Positions 25,592 through 33,658 of a stretch of 64,000 nt of DNA are shown one piece after another. Positions within the stretch are counted from its first letter, which is position 1. The number at the start of each line of letters is the position of its first letter. The translations under genes were made by a program, and so were the position numbers. The notes under the pieces were generated by a model, which was given only the letters and a program-made list of their open reading frames with translations, searched no databases and was not told where the DNA came from. Origin of the DNA: Nocardia asteroides (GTDB taxonomy: Bacteria > Actinomycetota > Actinomycetes > Mycobacteriales > Mycobacteriaceae); contig NZ_CP089214.1 in assembly GCF_021183625.1 (NCBI RefSeq), forward strand, positions 1,674,001 through 1,738,000, read 5' to 3'.

Positions 25592-25920
25592 AGCGGTTCG
25601 CAATCAGTCCGTATCGCCGAGCCAACAGGACGCTTCGAAACGCAATAGACCGTAACAGATTCCGGCTATGACTGCGGGCGCGGCGGAAACATTCCGCAGG
25701 ACACCGTGGTGTCCACGACACATCGACGGCAATCGCTCGGCGGCACACCGCAAGTTTCCGATTTCCACGCGTGGCGCCGGGTACGCCGCGCGGCAGGGAA
25801 CGGCCGCGGGGAGGAAGTTACCACCGTCACGGCCGTTATGGGGCGAATTGCGGGCAAACAGATCGGTGTTCGTGTCGCGCCGCAAGATCGAACCACTGCC
25901 CCAGCACTGCCTGTGCCGGA
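25592..25920. other. Intergenic region between relA end and cutinase start
   Basis: This gap of 329 bp contains no convincing gene on either strand. A 16-bp inverted repeat, GGACACC-GT-GGTGTCC, lies at 25699-25714, about 108 bp before the cutinase start, and could be an operator or the relA terminator. An AT-richer patch at about 25640-25670 (reverse strand TGTTACGGTCTATTG) is the best place for the cutinase-cluster promoter, but I cannot assign -35/-10 boxes with confidence. GC content drops compared with the coding flanks. Confidence 0.4.
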
Positions 25921-28302
25921 TTACGCCGCCGAGGTCACCCGGTAGACGTCGTAGACGCCCTCCACGTTGCGGACGACGTTGAGGACGTGGCCGAGGTGCT
26001 TGGGGTCGCCCATCTCGAAGGTGAACTTGCTGATGGCGACTCGGTCGCCGTGGGTGGTGACGGAGGCCGAGAGGATATTGACCTTCTCGTCGGCGAGGAC
26101 CTTGGTGACGTCGGAGAGGAGCCGGGTGCGGTCCAGTGCCTCGATCTGGATGGCCACCAGGAAGACCGAGGATGGCGAGGGCGCCCACTCCACCGCGATG
26201 ATGCGTTCCTGCTGGTCCTGCAGGGATTCGGCGTTGGTGCAGTCGGTTCGGTGCACGCTGACCGAGCCGCCCCTGGTCACGAAGCCGAGGATGGCGTCGC
26301 CGGGGACGGGGGTGCAGCACTTGGCGAGCTTGGCGACCGTGTTCGTCGCACCGGGGATGAGGACGCCCGCGTCGCCGGTGACGCGCTGCCTGGCCGGGGT
26401 GCTGGAAGGGGTGGAGCGCTCGGCGAGCTCGTTCTCCACGTCGCCGATGCCGCCGAGCTGGGCCATCAGCCGCTGCACGACGTGCTGGGCCGAGACCTGG
26501 TGCTCGCCCACCGCGGTGTAGAGCGCGGAGACGTCGTCGTAGTGCAGCTCCTTGGCCAGCGAGGCCATGGCGTCGGCGCTCATCAGCCGCTGCAGCGGCA
26601 GCCCGGAGCGCTTGACCTCCTTGGAGATTTGCTCCTTGCCGGTCTCCAGCGCCTCCTCGCGGCGCTCCTTGGCGAACCACTGCCGGATCTTGGCCTTGGC
26701 GCGCGGCGAGACGACGAAGTTCTGCCAATCCCGGCTCGGCCCCGCGTTCTGCGCCTTCGAGGTGAAGATCTCGACGACCTCACCGTTCTCCAGCTGCCGC
26801 TCCAGCGCGACCAGCCTGCCGTTCACCCTGGCGCCGATGCACTTGTGCCCGACCTCGGTGTGCACCGCGTAGGCGAAATCGATCGGGGTCGACTTCTGCG
26901 GCAGCGTGATCACGTCGCCCTTGGGGGTGAAGACGAAGATCTCCGGCGACTTCAGGTCGAAGCGCAGCGACTCGAGGAACTCGGCCGGGTCCGCGGCCTC
27001 GCGCTGCCAATCCAGCAGCTGGCGCATCCAGGACATCTCGTCGACCTCGGTGGAGTCGACGGTGTGCTTGCCCTTGGTCTCCTTGTACCGCCAGTGCGCG
27101 GCGATGCCGAACTCGGCGGTCCGGTGCATCTCGTGCGTGCGGATCTGCACCTCGAGTGGCTTGCCGTCCGGGCCGACCACGGTGGTGTGCAGCGACTGGT
27201 AGACGCCGTAGCGCGGCTGCGCGATGTAGTCCTTGAACCGGCCCGCCATCGGCTGCCACAGCGAGTGCACCACGCCGACCGCGGCATAGCAGTCGCGGAT
27301 CTCCTCGCACAGGATGCGGATGCCGACCAGGTCGTGGATGTCGTCGAAGTCCTTACCCTTGACGATCATCTTCTGGTAGATCGACCAGTAGTGCTTCGGC
27401 CTGCCCTCGACCACCGCGTTGATCCGGGAATCGGTCAGGTTGTTCACGATCAGCGCGCGCACCCGGGCCAGGTAGGTGTCGCGCGAGGGGGCACGGTCGG
27501 CGACCAGGCGGACGATCTCGTCGTACTTCTTCGGGTGCAGGATCGCGAAGGCGAGGTCCTCCAGCTCCCACTTGACCGTGGCCATGCCGAGCCGGTGCGC
27601 CAGCGGGGCGATCACCTCGAGCGTCTCGCGCGCCTTCTTCGCCTGCTTCTCCGGCGGAAGGAAGCGCATGGTGCGCATGTTGTGCAGCCGGTCGGCGACC
27701 TTGATCACCAGCACCCGGGGGTCGCGGGCCATGGCGATGATCATCTTGCGGATGGTCTCGGCCTCGGCGGCCGCGCCCAGGTTCACCTTGTCCAGCTTGG
27801 TGACGCCGTCCACCAGGTGCGCGACCTCGCGGCCGAAGTCGGCGGTGAGCTGCTCCACCGAGTAGCCGGTGTCCTCCACCGTGTCGTGCAGCAGCGCCGC
27901 GGTCAGCGTGACGGTGTCCATGCCGAGCTCGGCCAGGATGTTCGCCACCGCGAGCGGGTGCGTGATGTACGGGTCGCCGGACTTGCGGAACTGGTGCTTG
28001 TGCCGCTCGTCGGCCACGTCGAAGGCGCGCTGCAGCAGAACCAGGTCGCCCTTGGGGTACAGCTCGCGGTGCACCGTCGCCAGCGGCTCCAGCACCGGCT
28101 TCACCGCCGCGATGCCGCGCTGCCCGGTCATCCGCCGAGCCAGCCGGGCCCGAACCCGCCGCGAAGCGGAGGTGGGCACCGCGGCGGAACCGCTGCGCGG
28201 GGGCGTGGAAGACGCCTCGGAGGTCGCGGCGGCCTGCTCGGGCTCGGGGCGGGGTTCGTCCGCCGCGTTCCCGGCGTTCACCTCGTCCAGATGCTGAGTC
28301 AT
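25921..28302 (-). CDS. relA: Bifunctional (p)ppGpp synthetase/hydrolase
   Basis: Product of 793 residues (M. tuberculosis Rel is 790). Order of domains: HD hydrolase ([26 protein letters not shown] with H139-D140), synthetase ([19 protein letters not shown] and the RFKD loop 355-358 that marks bifunctional enzymes), TGS ([14 protein letters not shown]), helical/zinc region ([10 protein letters not shown]) and ACT at the C-terminus. It makes and degrades the stringent alarmone. ATG 28302 has GAGG eight bases upstream; longer open frame upstream is unsupported. It corresponds to Rv2583c; in M. tuberculosis it lies between ppiB and apt, both of which are displaced here by inserted blocks. Confidence 0.97.
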   Translation of the reverse strand: MTQHLDEVNAGNAADEPRPEPEQAAATSEASSTPPRSGSAAVPTSASRRVRARLARRMTGQRGIAAVKPVLEPLATVHRELYPKGDLVLLQRAFDVADERHKHQFRKSGDPYITHPLAVANILAELGMDTVTLTAALLHDTVEDTGYSVEQLTADFGREVAHLVDGVTKLDKVNLGAAAEAETIRKMIIAMARDPRVLVIKVADRLHNMRTMRFLPPEKQAKKARETLEVIAPLAHRLGMATVKWELEDLAFAILHPKKYDEIVRLVADRAPSRDTYLARVRALIVNNLTDSRINAVVEGRPKHYWSIYQKMIVKGKDFDDIHDLVGIRILCEEIRDCYAAVGVVHSLWQPMAGRFKDYIAQPRYGVYQSLHTTVVGPDGKPLEVQIRTHEMHRTAEFGIAAHWRYKETKGKHTVDSTEVDEMSWMRQLLDWQREAADPAEFLESLRFDLKSPEIFVFTPKGDVITLPQKSTPIDFAYAVHTEVGHKCIGARVNGRLVALERQLENGEVVEIFTSKAQNAGPSRDWQNFVVSPRAKAKIRQWFAKERREEALETGKEQISKEVKRSGLPLQRLMSADAMASLAKELHYDDVSALYTAVGEHQVSAQHVVQRLMAQLGGIGDVENELAERSTPSSTPARQRVTGDAGVLIPGATNTVAKLAKCCTPVPGDAILGFVTRGGSVSVHRTDCTNAESLQDQQERIIAVEWAPSPSSVFLVAIQIEALDRTRLLSDVTKVLADEKVNILSASVTTHGDRVAISKFTFEMGDPKHLGHVLNVVRNVEGVYDVYRVTSAA

Positions 28303-28418
28303 GCCGCCACCTCTCTGATCACCCCGGTTTCCCGAGGAATTACCCACTTTAGTCCGGTGTTGGATGGCTCGCCTCCGGCTCGCGGGTTCGCGGCCCTGGG
28401 AGGTTCGCATCCGGTGGG

Positions 28419-29036
28419 TCAGGTGTCGAAGGCCCAGACTGCGGCGGGGCGACCCGTGGCCTTCACTCTGCGCCGCTCTTCTGTGCGGGTCAACCCGGGG
28501 ACGCTCGCGAGGGTCCGGTTCAGGTTGGCGGGGTCCGGCCGGGTGCCGTGCACGGAGGTGGCGAGTTCGACGGCGCGGGTGGCGGGGAACTGGGGGCCGA
28601 GGAGGGCGCGGGTGAAGGCGGGGTCTTTCCAGAGCAGGCCGGTGAGGAGGGTGCGGGCGGTGCCGACGATGGCGTTGTGGTCGAAGGCGAGCGGCGGGAC
28701 GCTGTCGAAGGAGACCCAGTCGGCGGGGCTGTCGTGCGGGCTGAGCACCGCCCACATGGCGATGGAGAGGGTGGGACCGCGCGGGTCGCGGCTGGGTTCG
28801 TCGAAGGTGACCAGCTGCCCGATGGCGGCGATGGCGGGTTCGGGGGCGCCGAGTTTGGTGACGAGGGCGCGGTGCGCGGCGGCGACCAGGCGTTCGCCGC
28901 GGCCGAGCAGGACGCCGGGCAGCGCGAGCTCACCGGCGAAGGGCGCGTGCCCGCGCGGCGCGACCCCGAGCCGGATGCCTGCGTCCTCCCCCCAGAACCG
29001 CAGCGTCACCACATCCACCGATACGACCGACTGCAT
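28419..29036 (-). CDS. NrtR-like regulator: degenerate NUDIX domain plus winged helix
   Basis: Product of 205 residues. The N-terminal half is a NUDIX fold, but the box is broken: where catalytic enzymes have GE...REL.EE.G this has [19 protein letters not shown], with the metal-binding glutamates gone. The C-terminal half ([43 protein letters not shown]) matches the winged helix of NrtR-type transcription factors, which sense ADP-ribose-like NAD metabolites. It is the third gene of the vWA/PurA-like operon (24-bp gap), so it may autoregulate it. A true pyrophosphatase is unlikely. Confidence 0.75.
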   Translation of the reverse strand: MQSVVSVDVVTLRFWGEDAGIRLGVAPRGHAPFAGELALPGVLLGRGERLVAAAHRALVTKLGAPEPAIAAIGQLVTFDEPSRDPRGPTLSIAMWAVLSPHDSPADWVSFDSVPPLAFDHNAIVGTARTLLTGLLWKDPAFTRALLGPQFPATRAVELATSVHGTRPDPANLNRTLASVPGLTRTEERRRVKATGRPAAVWAFDT

Positions 29037-29060
29037 GGGGGTATTTTCGCGCGGCCGCGA

Positions 29061-30335
29061 TCAGGCCGCGCGAGTGGCAGGGGTGGGGCGGCGATCGGAC
29101 CGATCCGGGCCGTTACCGGTGAGCAACACGGGGGTACCCAGCTCGCGCTCCAGGTAGGCCGGGATGTCGGCGGGAAGATCGGCCAATTCGGGTGTGGCGG
29201 AACGCAGGAGCGCGGTCAGGGACTCCTGGTGGGACAGGTCGCGGCCGGGCCCGACGGGCAGGCGGCGGAGCGGGCCGCCTGGGGTGCGGTAGGCCGTCGC
29301 GACGCGGAGCGGGCCGGGGACGTCGAGGTGGTTGACGACCAGCCCGTCGACCCCGCCGCACACCTCGAGCGCGTAGCGCAGCAGCACCAGATCGAGGTGC
29401 CCGCGGCGGAACGCGCCCTGGTAGGGGCCGGTGCCGTTGTGCGGCTCGGGGAGGTCGAGCGCCGCGTCCTCGGTGGGGAACGGGCCGTCCCCGTGCCGGG
29501 TCTGGTAGCTCCTGGTGACGCCGAGCACGGTGCCGGTGGCGCCGATGCCTGCCAGCAGCGCGCGGGCATTGCTCGGCTCGACCGTCGACCAGGTGGTGTG
29601 CGGGTGGAACCCGCGCCACTCGTCGAGCAGCACCCCCTGCGCGCCCTCGAAGACCAGCGGCCCGCGCCGGGCCAGCCGGGCGAGCTCGCCGTCGCCGACG
29701 ATGCGGACGGCGGCGGCGAACTCCCGGTACATGCCGACCAGCTCGTCCACCGGCTCGTAGCCGAAGCCGCTGCCGTCGAGCAGCGGCGCGTAGTGCGCGG
29801 CCAGCGCGGTGAGCAGCGTCCGCAGCCGGTCCGGGTGCGCGCAGTCGGCGACCGTCGGGGCCGCGTGTTCCAGTGCGTAGGAGGCGGTCTCGCCGATCCC
29901 GCGCCCGCAGGAGCCGTGCCTGCCCGCGCCGCGGGCCCGCTCCCGCGCCCGGTTCGCGGCGATGTGGATCGGGGTGGTGAGCAGCGCCCTGCCGTCGACG
30001 GCGAGCAGCCCGAGCGGGTCCGGCACGCCGAGCACCGCGAGCGCCTCGGCCTCGGCGGCGAGCGCGATCGGCTCCACCAGCACGTGCCGGGAGAGCAGCG
30101 TCGGCACCCCGGCGAGGGTGCCCGACCCGAACTGCGCGAAGGTGTGCGTGCGCGCGCCGGCGACGACGGTGTGCGCGGCCTGCGCCCCGCCGTTGAACCG
30201 GACGACGGCGGCGGGGCCGAGCCCCGCCGCCGGGGAGCACAGCCAGTCGACCGTCGCCCCCTTGCCCGCGTCCCCGAAGCCGAGGTCGACCACGATCACG
30301 TGCGCACCGGGGACGGCGCCGCCGCGTCGGTTCAC
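29061..30335 (-). CDS. Divergent adenylosuccinate synthetase paralogue (PurA-like)
   Basis: Product of 424 residues with full-length PurA architecture but altered signatures. GQWGDEGKGK becomes LGFGDAGKGA (catalytic Asp22 kept, Lys25 kept), GGHNAGHT becomes GGAQAAHT (His55 kept), and CGRGIGE, LVFEGAQGVLLD, GVTRSYQTRHGDGPFPTE and VNHLDVPG follow in order. PurA joins IMP and aspartate using GTP; these changes around base and aspartate sites suggest another nucleotide or amino-acid substrate. GTG 30335 overlaps the vWA stop (GTGA). The housekeeping purA is presumably elsewhere. Phage PurZ is another PurA relative, but it differs at the catalytic Asp. Confidence 0.82.
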   Translation of the reverse strand: MNRRGGAVPGAHVIVVDLGFGDAGKGATVDWLCSPAAGLGPAAVVRFNGGAQAAHTVVAGARTHTFAQFGSGTLAGVPTLLSRHVLVEPIALAAEAEALAVLGVPDPLGLLAVDGRALLTTPIHIAANRARERARGAGRHGSCGRGIGETASYALEHAAPTVADCAHPDRLRTLLTALAAHYAPLLDGSGFGYEPVDELVGMYREFAAAVRIVGDGELARLARRGPLVFEGAQGVLLDEWRGFHPHTTWSTVEPSNARALLAGIGATGTVLGVTRSYQTRHGDGPFPTEDAALDLPEPHNGTGPYQGAFRRGHLDLVLLRYALEVCGGVDGLVVNHLDVPGPLRVATAYRTPGGPLRRLPVGPGRDLSHQESLTALLRSATPELADLPADIPAYLERELGTPVLLTGNGPDRSDRRPTPATRAA

Positions 30336-31267
30336 GCCGTCCGCTTCCCGGGCAGCGCCTTCCGCTCCCCCAGCGTGCGGGCGACCGCGTCGGCCCCGGT
30401 GGCGCCGACATCGCGCAGGTCGGCGAGGCCGGTGGCGAGGTCGACCCGGTCCTCGCCGAGCCCGATGGTGAGCGCGATGAGCTCGCAGACCGCGGCCGGG
30501 TCGTCCAGCTTCAGGAAGTTCTGCCCGAGCAGCCCGCGCCAGTGCTCCGCGATCTCCGGATCGTGGAAGTAGCTGGACTGGTCGGGCAGGATGAAGTAGA
30601 CGTGCCAGCGCTCGGCCAGCTCCCGGTAGATCGACTGCACCGAGACGTCCTGCCGCACGCTGTCGCCGATCACGGCGCGGATGTGCCTGCTCGCCAGCCG
30701 CGGCTTGTTCAGCTCGTCGCCGATCAGGAACAGGTAGCCGCGCTTGCCGCGCTTGTCCCAGGCGTCGGTGGTGACGTGGGTGGCCATGAAGTAGGCGGCG
30801 AGCTCGTAGCTCTCCGACTTCTGGCCGCCGCCACCGCCCTCCAGCAGGATCGAGCGCAGCTGCTCGTCCATCCGGTTGTCCGACTCGAACTGGCCGACCT
30901 GCAGCGGCACCCGGTCGCTGTCGGCGTCGCCGATGGCGCCGAAGAGCAGCTGCGGGTCGTCGGCGTAGCCGCGGCTGCGCAGCAGGCCGTGCAGCAGCCC
31001 CAGCTTGTTCTGCATGATCCGCGGCACCCGGCCCATCGAACCGGTGACGTCGAAGAGCACCGCGATCGGCAGCGCGGTGCCGTGCTCGTCGGAGTCGCGG
31101 CATTCGCGCGCCCGCACCCCGAACGGCTCCAGGCTCGGGTGCGCCCGCCAGCTGTCGTAGGGCCGGTCGCGCACCTCGGCGGTGTAGCCGAAGTCGTCCT
31201 CGCCGCGCCGGGCGCGGAAGGTGGCCGCCGCCCGGTAGGCGGTGTCGTCCCAGTGTCCGTATCCCAT
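30332..31267 (-). CDS. von Willebrand factor A domain protein
   Basis: Product of 311 residues, no signal peptide, so cytoplasmic. A vWA domain begins with IAVLFDVTGSMG (MIDAS residues D73, T75, S77) and includes GGGGGQKSESYELAAYFMA and GYLFLIGDELNKP. The N-terminal 60 residues are charged and unique. Cytoplasmic vWA proteins often act as metal-dependent scaffolds with ATPases or modification enzymes. ATG 31267 has a strong GGGAGGAG site. It is the first gene of a three-gene operon with the PurA paralogue and the NrtR-like regulator, behind a clear promoter. I know no assigned function. Confidence 0.82.
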   Translation of the reverse strand: MGYGHWDDTAYRAAATFRARRGEDDFGYTAEVRDRPYDSWRAHPSLEPFGVRARECRDSDEHGTALPIAVLFDVTGSMGRVPRIMQNKLGLLHGLLRSRGYADDPQLLFGAIGDADSDRVPLQVGQFESDNRMDEQLRSILLEGGGGGQKSESYELAAYFMATHVTTDAWDKRGKRGYLFLIGDELNKPRLASRHIRAVIGDSVRQDVSVQSIYRELAERWHVYFILPDQSSYFHDPEIAEHWRGLLGQNFLKLDDPAAVCELIALTIGLGEDRVDLATGLADLRDVGATGADAVARTLGERKALPGKRTA

Positions 31268-31294
31268 GTCCGTCTCCTCCCGTGAAGTAGTTTT

Positions 31295-31323
31295 AGTGTA
31301 GGTGACCAAATCTATTCCGACAA
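31295..31323 (-). promoter_or_regulatory. Sigma70-type promoter of the vWA/PurA-like operon
   Basis: Read on the minus strand: -35 TTGTCG (31323-31318), 17-bp spacer, -10 TACACT (31300-31295), then about 28 bp to the vWA ATG. The region is clearly AT-richer than its surroundings. A TAGTGT half-site overlaps the -10 and could be part of an operator for the NrtR-like protein; the second half-site is not evident. Confidence 0.6.
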
Positions 31324-31353
31324 GGTCGCCGACGATTCGGCGACCCGGCGAGG

Positions 31354-32955
31354 TCAGGAGAGCGGCAGCTCCTCGACCTCGGTGCCGGTGCAGCGCAGCA
31401 CGCGGGTGAGGCCGAGCTCGGCGAGGAAGCGCTCGTCGTGGCTGACCACCACCAGCGCGCCCCGGTAGCCGGTCAGCGCCTGGGTGAGGTGCCCGAGGCT
31501 GGGCAGGTCCAGGTTGTTGGTCGGCTCGTCGAGCAGCAGCAGCCGGGGTGCGGGGTCGGCGAGCAGCACGGTGGCGAGCGCGGCGCGCAGCCGCTCGCCG
31601 CCGGAGAGCGTGCCGGCCGCGGCGTCGGCGGCGGCGCCGCGGAAGAGGAAGCGGGCGAGCTGGGCCCGCACCTCCTGCGCCTCCGCGTGCGGCGCGGCGG
31701 CCGCCACGTTCTCGAAGACCGAGCGGGTGTCGTCGAGGACGTCGAGCCGCTGCGGCAGCAGCTTCCACGGCACCTTCGGCCCGGATTCGGCGATCCGGCG
31801 CAGCAGCGTGGTCTTGCCGACCCCGTTGCGACCGGTCACCGCGATCCGCTCGGGGCCGTGCACCCGCAGGTCGACCGAGACACCCCCGGGCAGCGCGGCA
31901 CCGGTCAGCTCGACCACCTCCTGCCCGGGGTGCACCAGCGTGCGCGGCAGCTCGATCCGGACCTCGCGGTCGTCACGCACCGCCTCCTCGGCGCCGCGCA
32001 GCTGCTCGCGCGCGGTGTCCAGCCTGTCCAGGTGGGTAGTGCGCAGCTTGCCCGCGGAGACCTGCTGGCTCCGCTTCTTCTCGTTGGCGATGATCTTCGG
32101 CGCCCGCTTGGTCTCGGCGAGCATGCGGCCGTACCGCACCCGGCGGTCCAGCTTGATCCGGGTCTCGATCAGCTCCCGGCGCTGCCGCCGCAGGTCGCCG
32201 CGGGCATCCCGGACCGCGGCGAGCGCGGCCTCCTGCTCGGCCGCGACGATCCGCTCGTACTCGCCGAAGCCGCCGCCGAAGAGCCGCAGCCCGCCCCGGT
32301 AGAGCTCGGCGGTGACGTCCATGCCGTCGAGCAGCTCCCGGTCGTGGCTGACCACCAGCGCGATGCCGGTGAACTGGCCGAGCACGTCGGCGAGGCGCTG
32401 CCTGGCGACGCCGTCCAGGTTGTTGGTCGGCTCGTCGAGCAGCAGCACGGCGGGCTCGGTGAGCAGCTCGGCGACCAGGCCGAGCAGCACCGTCTCGCCG
32501 CCGGAGATCGTGCCGACGGTGCGGTCGAGCGCGGCCGGGCCGTCGGCGACGTGGCCGAGGCCGAGCCGGGCGAGCAGCGCCACCGCGCGCTCCTCGACGT
32601 CCCAGCCCGCGCCGACGGTGTCGAAGTCGGCGGGCGTTCCCCCGCCGGCCTCGATCCGGTGCAGCGCGGCGCGCACGGCATCGATGCCGAGCACTCGGTC
32701 GACCCGGAGGCCGGTGCCGAGGCCGATATCCTGGCGCAGATAGCCGAGCGGGCCGGGGCGGGTGATCGAGCCGCGGCCGGGGGTGAGCTCACCCGCGACG
32801 AGCCGCAGCAGTGTGGACTTCCCGGCGCCGTTGGCGCCGACCACCCCGATCCGGCCAGGGGCGAGGGTCGCGGTCAGCCCGTCGAAGACGGGGGTGCCGT
32901 CGGGCCAGGTGAAGGCGACGTCCGACAGGGACAGCGAAGACGAAGGAGTGGGCAC
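31354..32955 (-). CDS. ABC-F ATPase (ribosome-associated, possible antibiotic resistance)
   Basis: Product of 533 residues with two ATPase domains and no transmembrane helix. Walker A: GANGAGKSTLL and GRNGVGKTTLL; signatures: ISGGE and LSGGERLRAAL; Walker B: VLLLDEPTNNLD and LLLLDEPTNNLD; between them a charged linker rich in Arg/Lys. ABC-F proteins act on the ribosomal E site; some give resistance to macrolides, lincosamides or pleuromutilins, others are translation factors. The class here cannot be decided by eye. GTG 32955 is preceded by GGGAG. A 149-bp leader with a hairpin separates it from apt. Confidence 0.9.
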   Translation of the reverse strand: MPTPSSSLSLSDVAFTWPDGTPVFDGLTATLAPGRIGVVGANGAGKSTLLRLVAGELTPGRGSITRPGPLGYLRQDIGLGTGLRVDRVLGIDAVRAALHRIEAGGGTPADFDTVGAGWDVEERAVALLARLGLGHVADGPAALDRTVGTISGGETVLLGLVAELLTEPAVLLLDEPTNNLDGVARQRLADVLGQFTGIALVVSHDRELLDGMDVTAELYRGGLRLFGGGFGEYERIVAAEQEAALAAVRDARGDLRRQRRELIETRIKLDRRVRYGRMLAETKRAPKIIANEKKRSQQVSAGKLRTTHLDRLDTAREQLRGAEEAVRDDREVRIELPRTLVHPGQEVVELTGAALPGGVSVDLRVHGPERIAVTGRNGVGKTTLLRRIAESGPKVPWKLLPQRLDVLDDTRSVFENVAAAAPHAEAQEVRAQLARFLFRGAAADAAAGTLSGGERLRAALATVLLADPAPRLLLLDEPTNNLDLPSLGHLTQALTGYRGALVVVSHDERFLAELGLTRVLRCTGTEVEELPLS

Positions 32956-33071
32956 GGTTGCTCCCGAGGTGACTGCGACGGAACGCGGCGCGCGAGATAC
33001 GGGCCGCCCGGGCGAGACCTCAGATCAGCAACAGCCGCTCCGTTTCGTCGGGAACAAGACGATTCAGGGTA

Positions 33072-33093
33072 ACCCCGGCACCACCGCCGGGGT
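33072..33093 (-). terminator. 8-bp hairpin after apt, terminator or ABC-F leader attenuator
   Basis: ACCCCGGC (33072-33079) pairs perfectly with GCCGGGGT (33086-33093) around a 6-base loop. It starts 12 bases after the apt stop and lies 117 bases before the ABC-F start on the same strand. No U-run follows on the minus strand. An AAAGGAG sequence (33098-33104) just upstream and a six-codon mini-frame (33064-33084) leave room for an attenuation leader. Confidence 0.45.
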
Positions 33094-33104
33094 CAACTCC
33101 TTTT

Positions 33105-33638
33105 TCAGACGGTGACGATGGCGGTGACCGGGTAGTCGCCCTGCCTGCCCCGCCCGGCGAGGAAGCCGATCTCCAGCACGACGGCGGCCGCGACCACCTC
33201 GGCGCCCGCCTCGGCGAAGAGCTCCGCCGCCGCGGCGAGCGTGCCGCCGGTGGCGAGCACGTCGTCGAGCAGCAGCACCCGCCTGCCGCGCAGCCGCACG
33301 CCGTCGGCCGGGATCTCCAGCGCGGCGGTGCCGTACTCCAGGGTGTACTCGCGGGAGACCACCGGCGGCGGCAGCTTGCCGCCCTTGCGGACGGCGAGCA
33401 CCCCGGTGCCGAGGCTCGCCGCGACACCGGCGCCGAGCAGGAAGCCGCGCGCGTCCACCCCGGCGATCAGGTCGGCGTCCGGGGCGCAGGCGGCGAGGCC
33501 GTCGAGTACCGCGCGGAAGCCGGCGGCGTCCGCGAAGACCGGGGTGAGGTCGGCGAATCGGACTCCGGGCGTGGGGAAGTCGTCGTGCCAGCGGGTGAGC
33601 CGGTGCACCGCGTCGGCGGCCCTCGTGTGGGCGCTCAT
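33105..33638 (-). CDS. apt: Adenine phosphoribosyltransferase
   Basis: Product of 177 residues. It salvages adenine to AMP using PRPP. Features: DFPTPGVRFADLTPVFAD at the N-terminus, the flexible-loop region VRKGGKLPPPVVSREYTLEYGT and the PRPP-binding motif VLLLDDVLATGGT. ATG 33638 is preceded by GGAGGGG. It is 20 bp downstream of the solute-binding lipoprotein gene and follows secDF, as in M. tuberculosis (Rv2584c-Rv2588c). In bacteria apt and rel are often adjacent; here a 5-kb insertion separates them. Confidence 0.95.
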   Translation of the reverse strand: MSAHTRAADAVHRLTRWHDDFPTPGVRFADLTPVFADAAGFRAVLDGLAACAPDADLIAGVDARGFLLGAGVAASLGTGVLAVRKGGKLPPPVVSREYTLEYGTAALEIPADGVRLRGRRVLLLDDVLATGGTLAAAAELFAEAGAEVVAAAVVLEIGFLAGRGRQGDYPVTAIVTV

Positions 33639-33658
33639 CGGGGTCCCCTCCGATTCGG

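Noticed and set aside
25771..29157. 1128-codon open frame on the plus strand over relA
   Set aside because: Composition is typical of antisense frames and it runs through relA and the NrtR-like gene, whose minus-strand products are well conserved.
29061..30335. Calling this the housekeeping purA
   Set aside because: Base- and substrate-site motifs deviate from PurA (GDEGKGK and GGHNAGHT both altered) and its operon partners are unrelated to purine synthesis.
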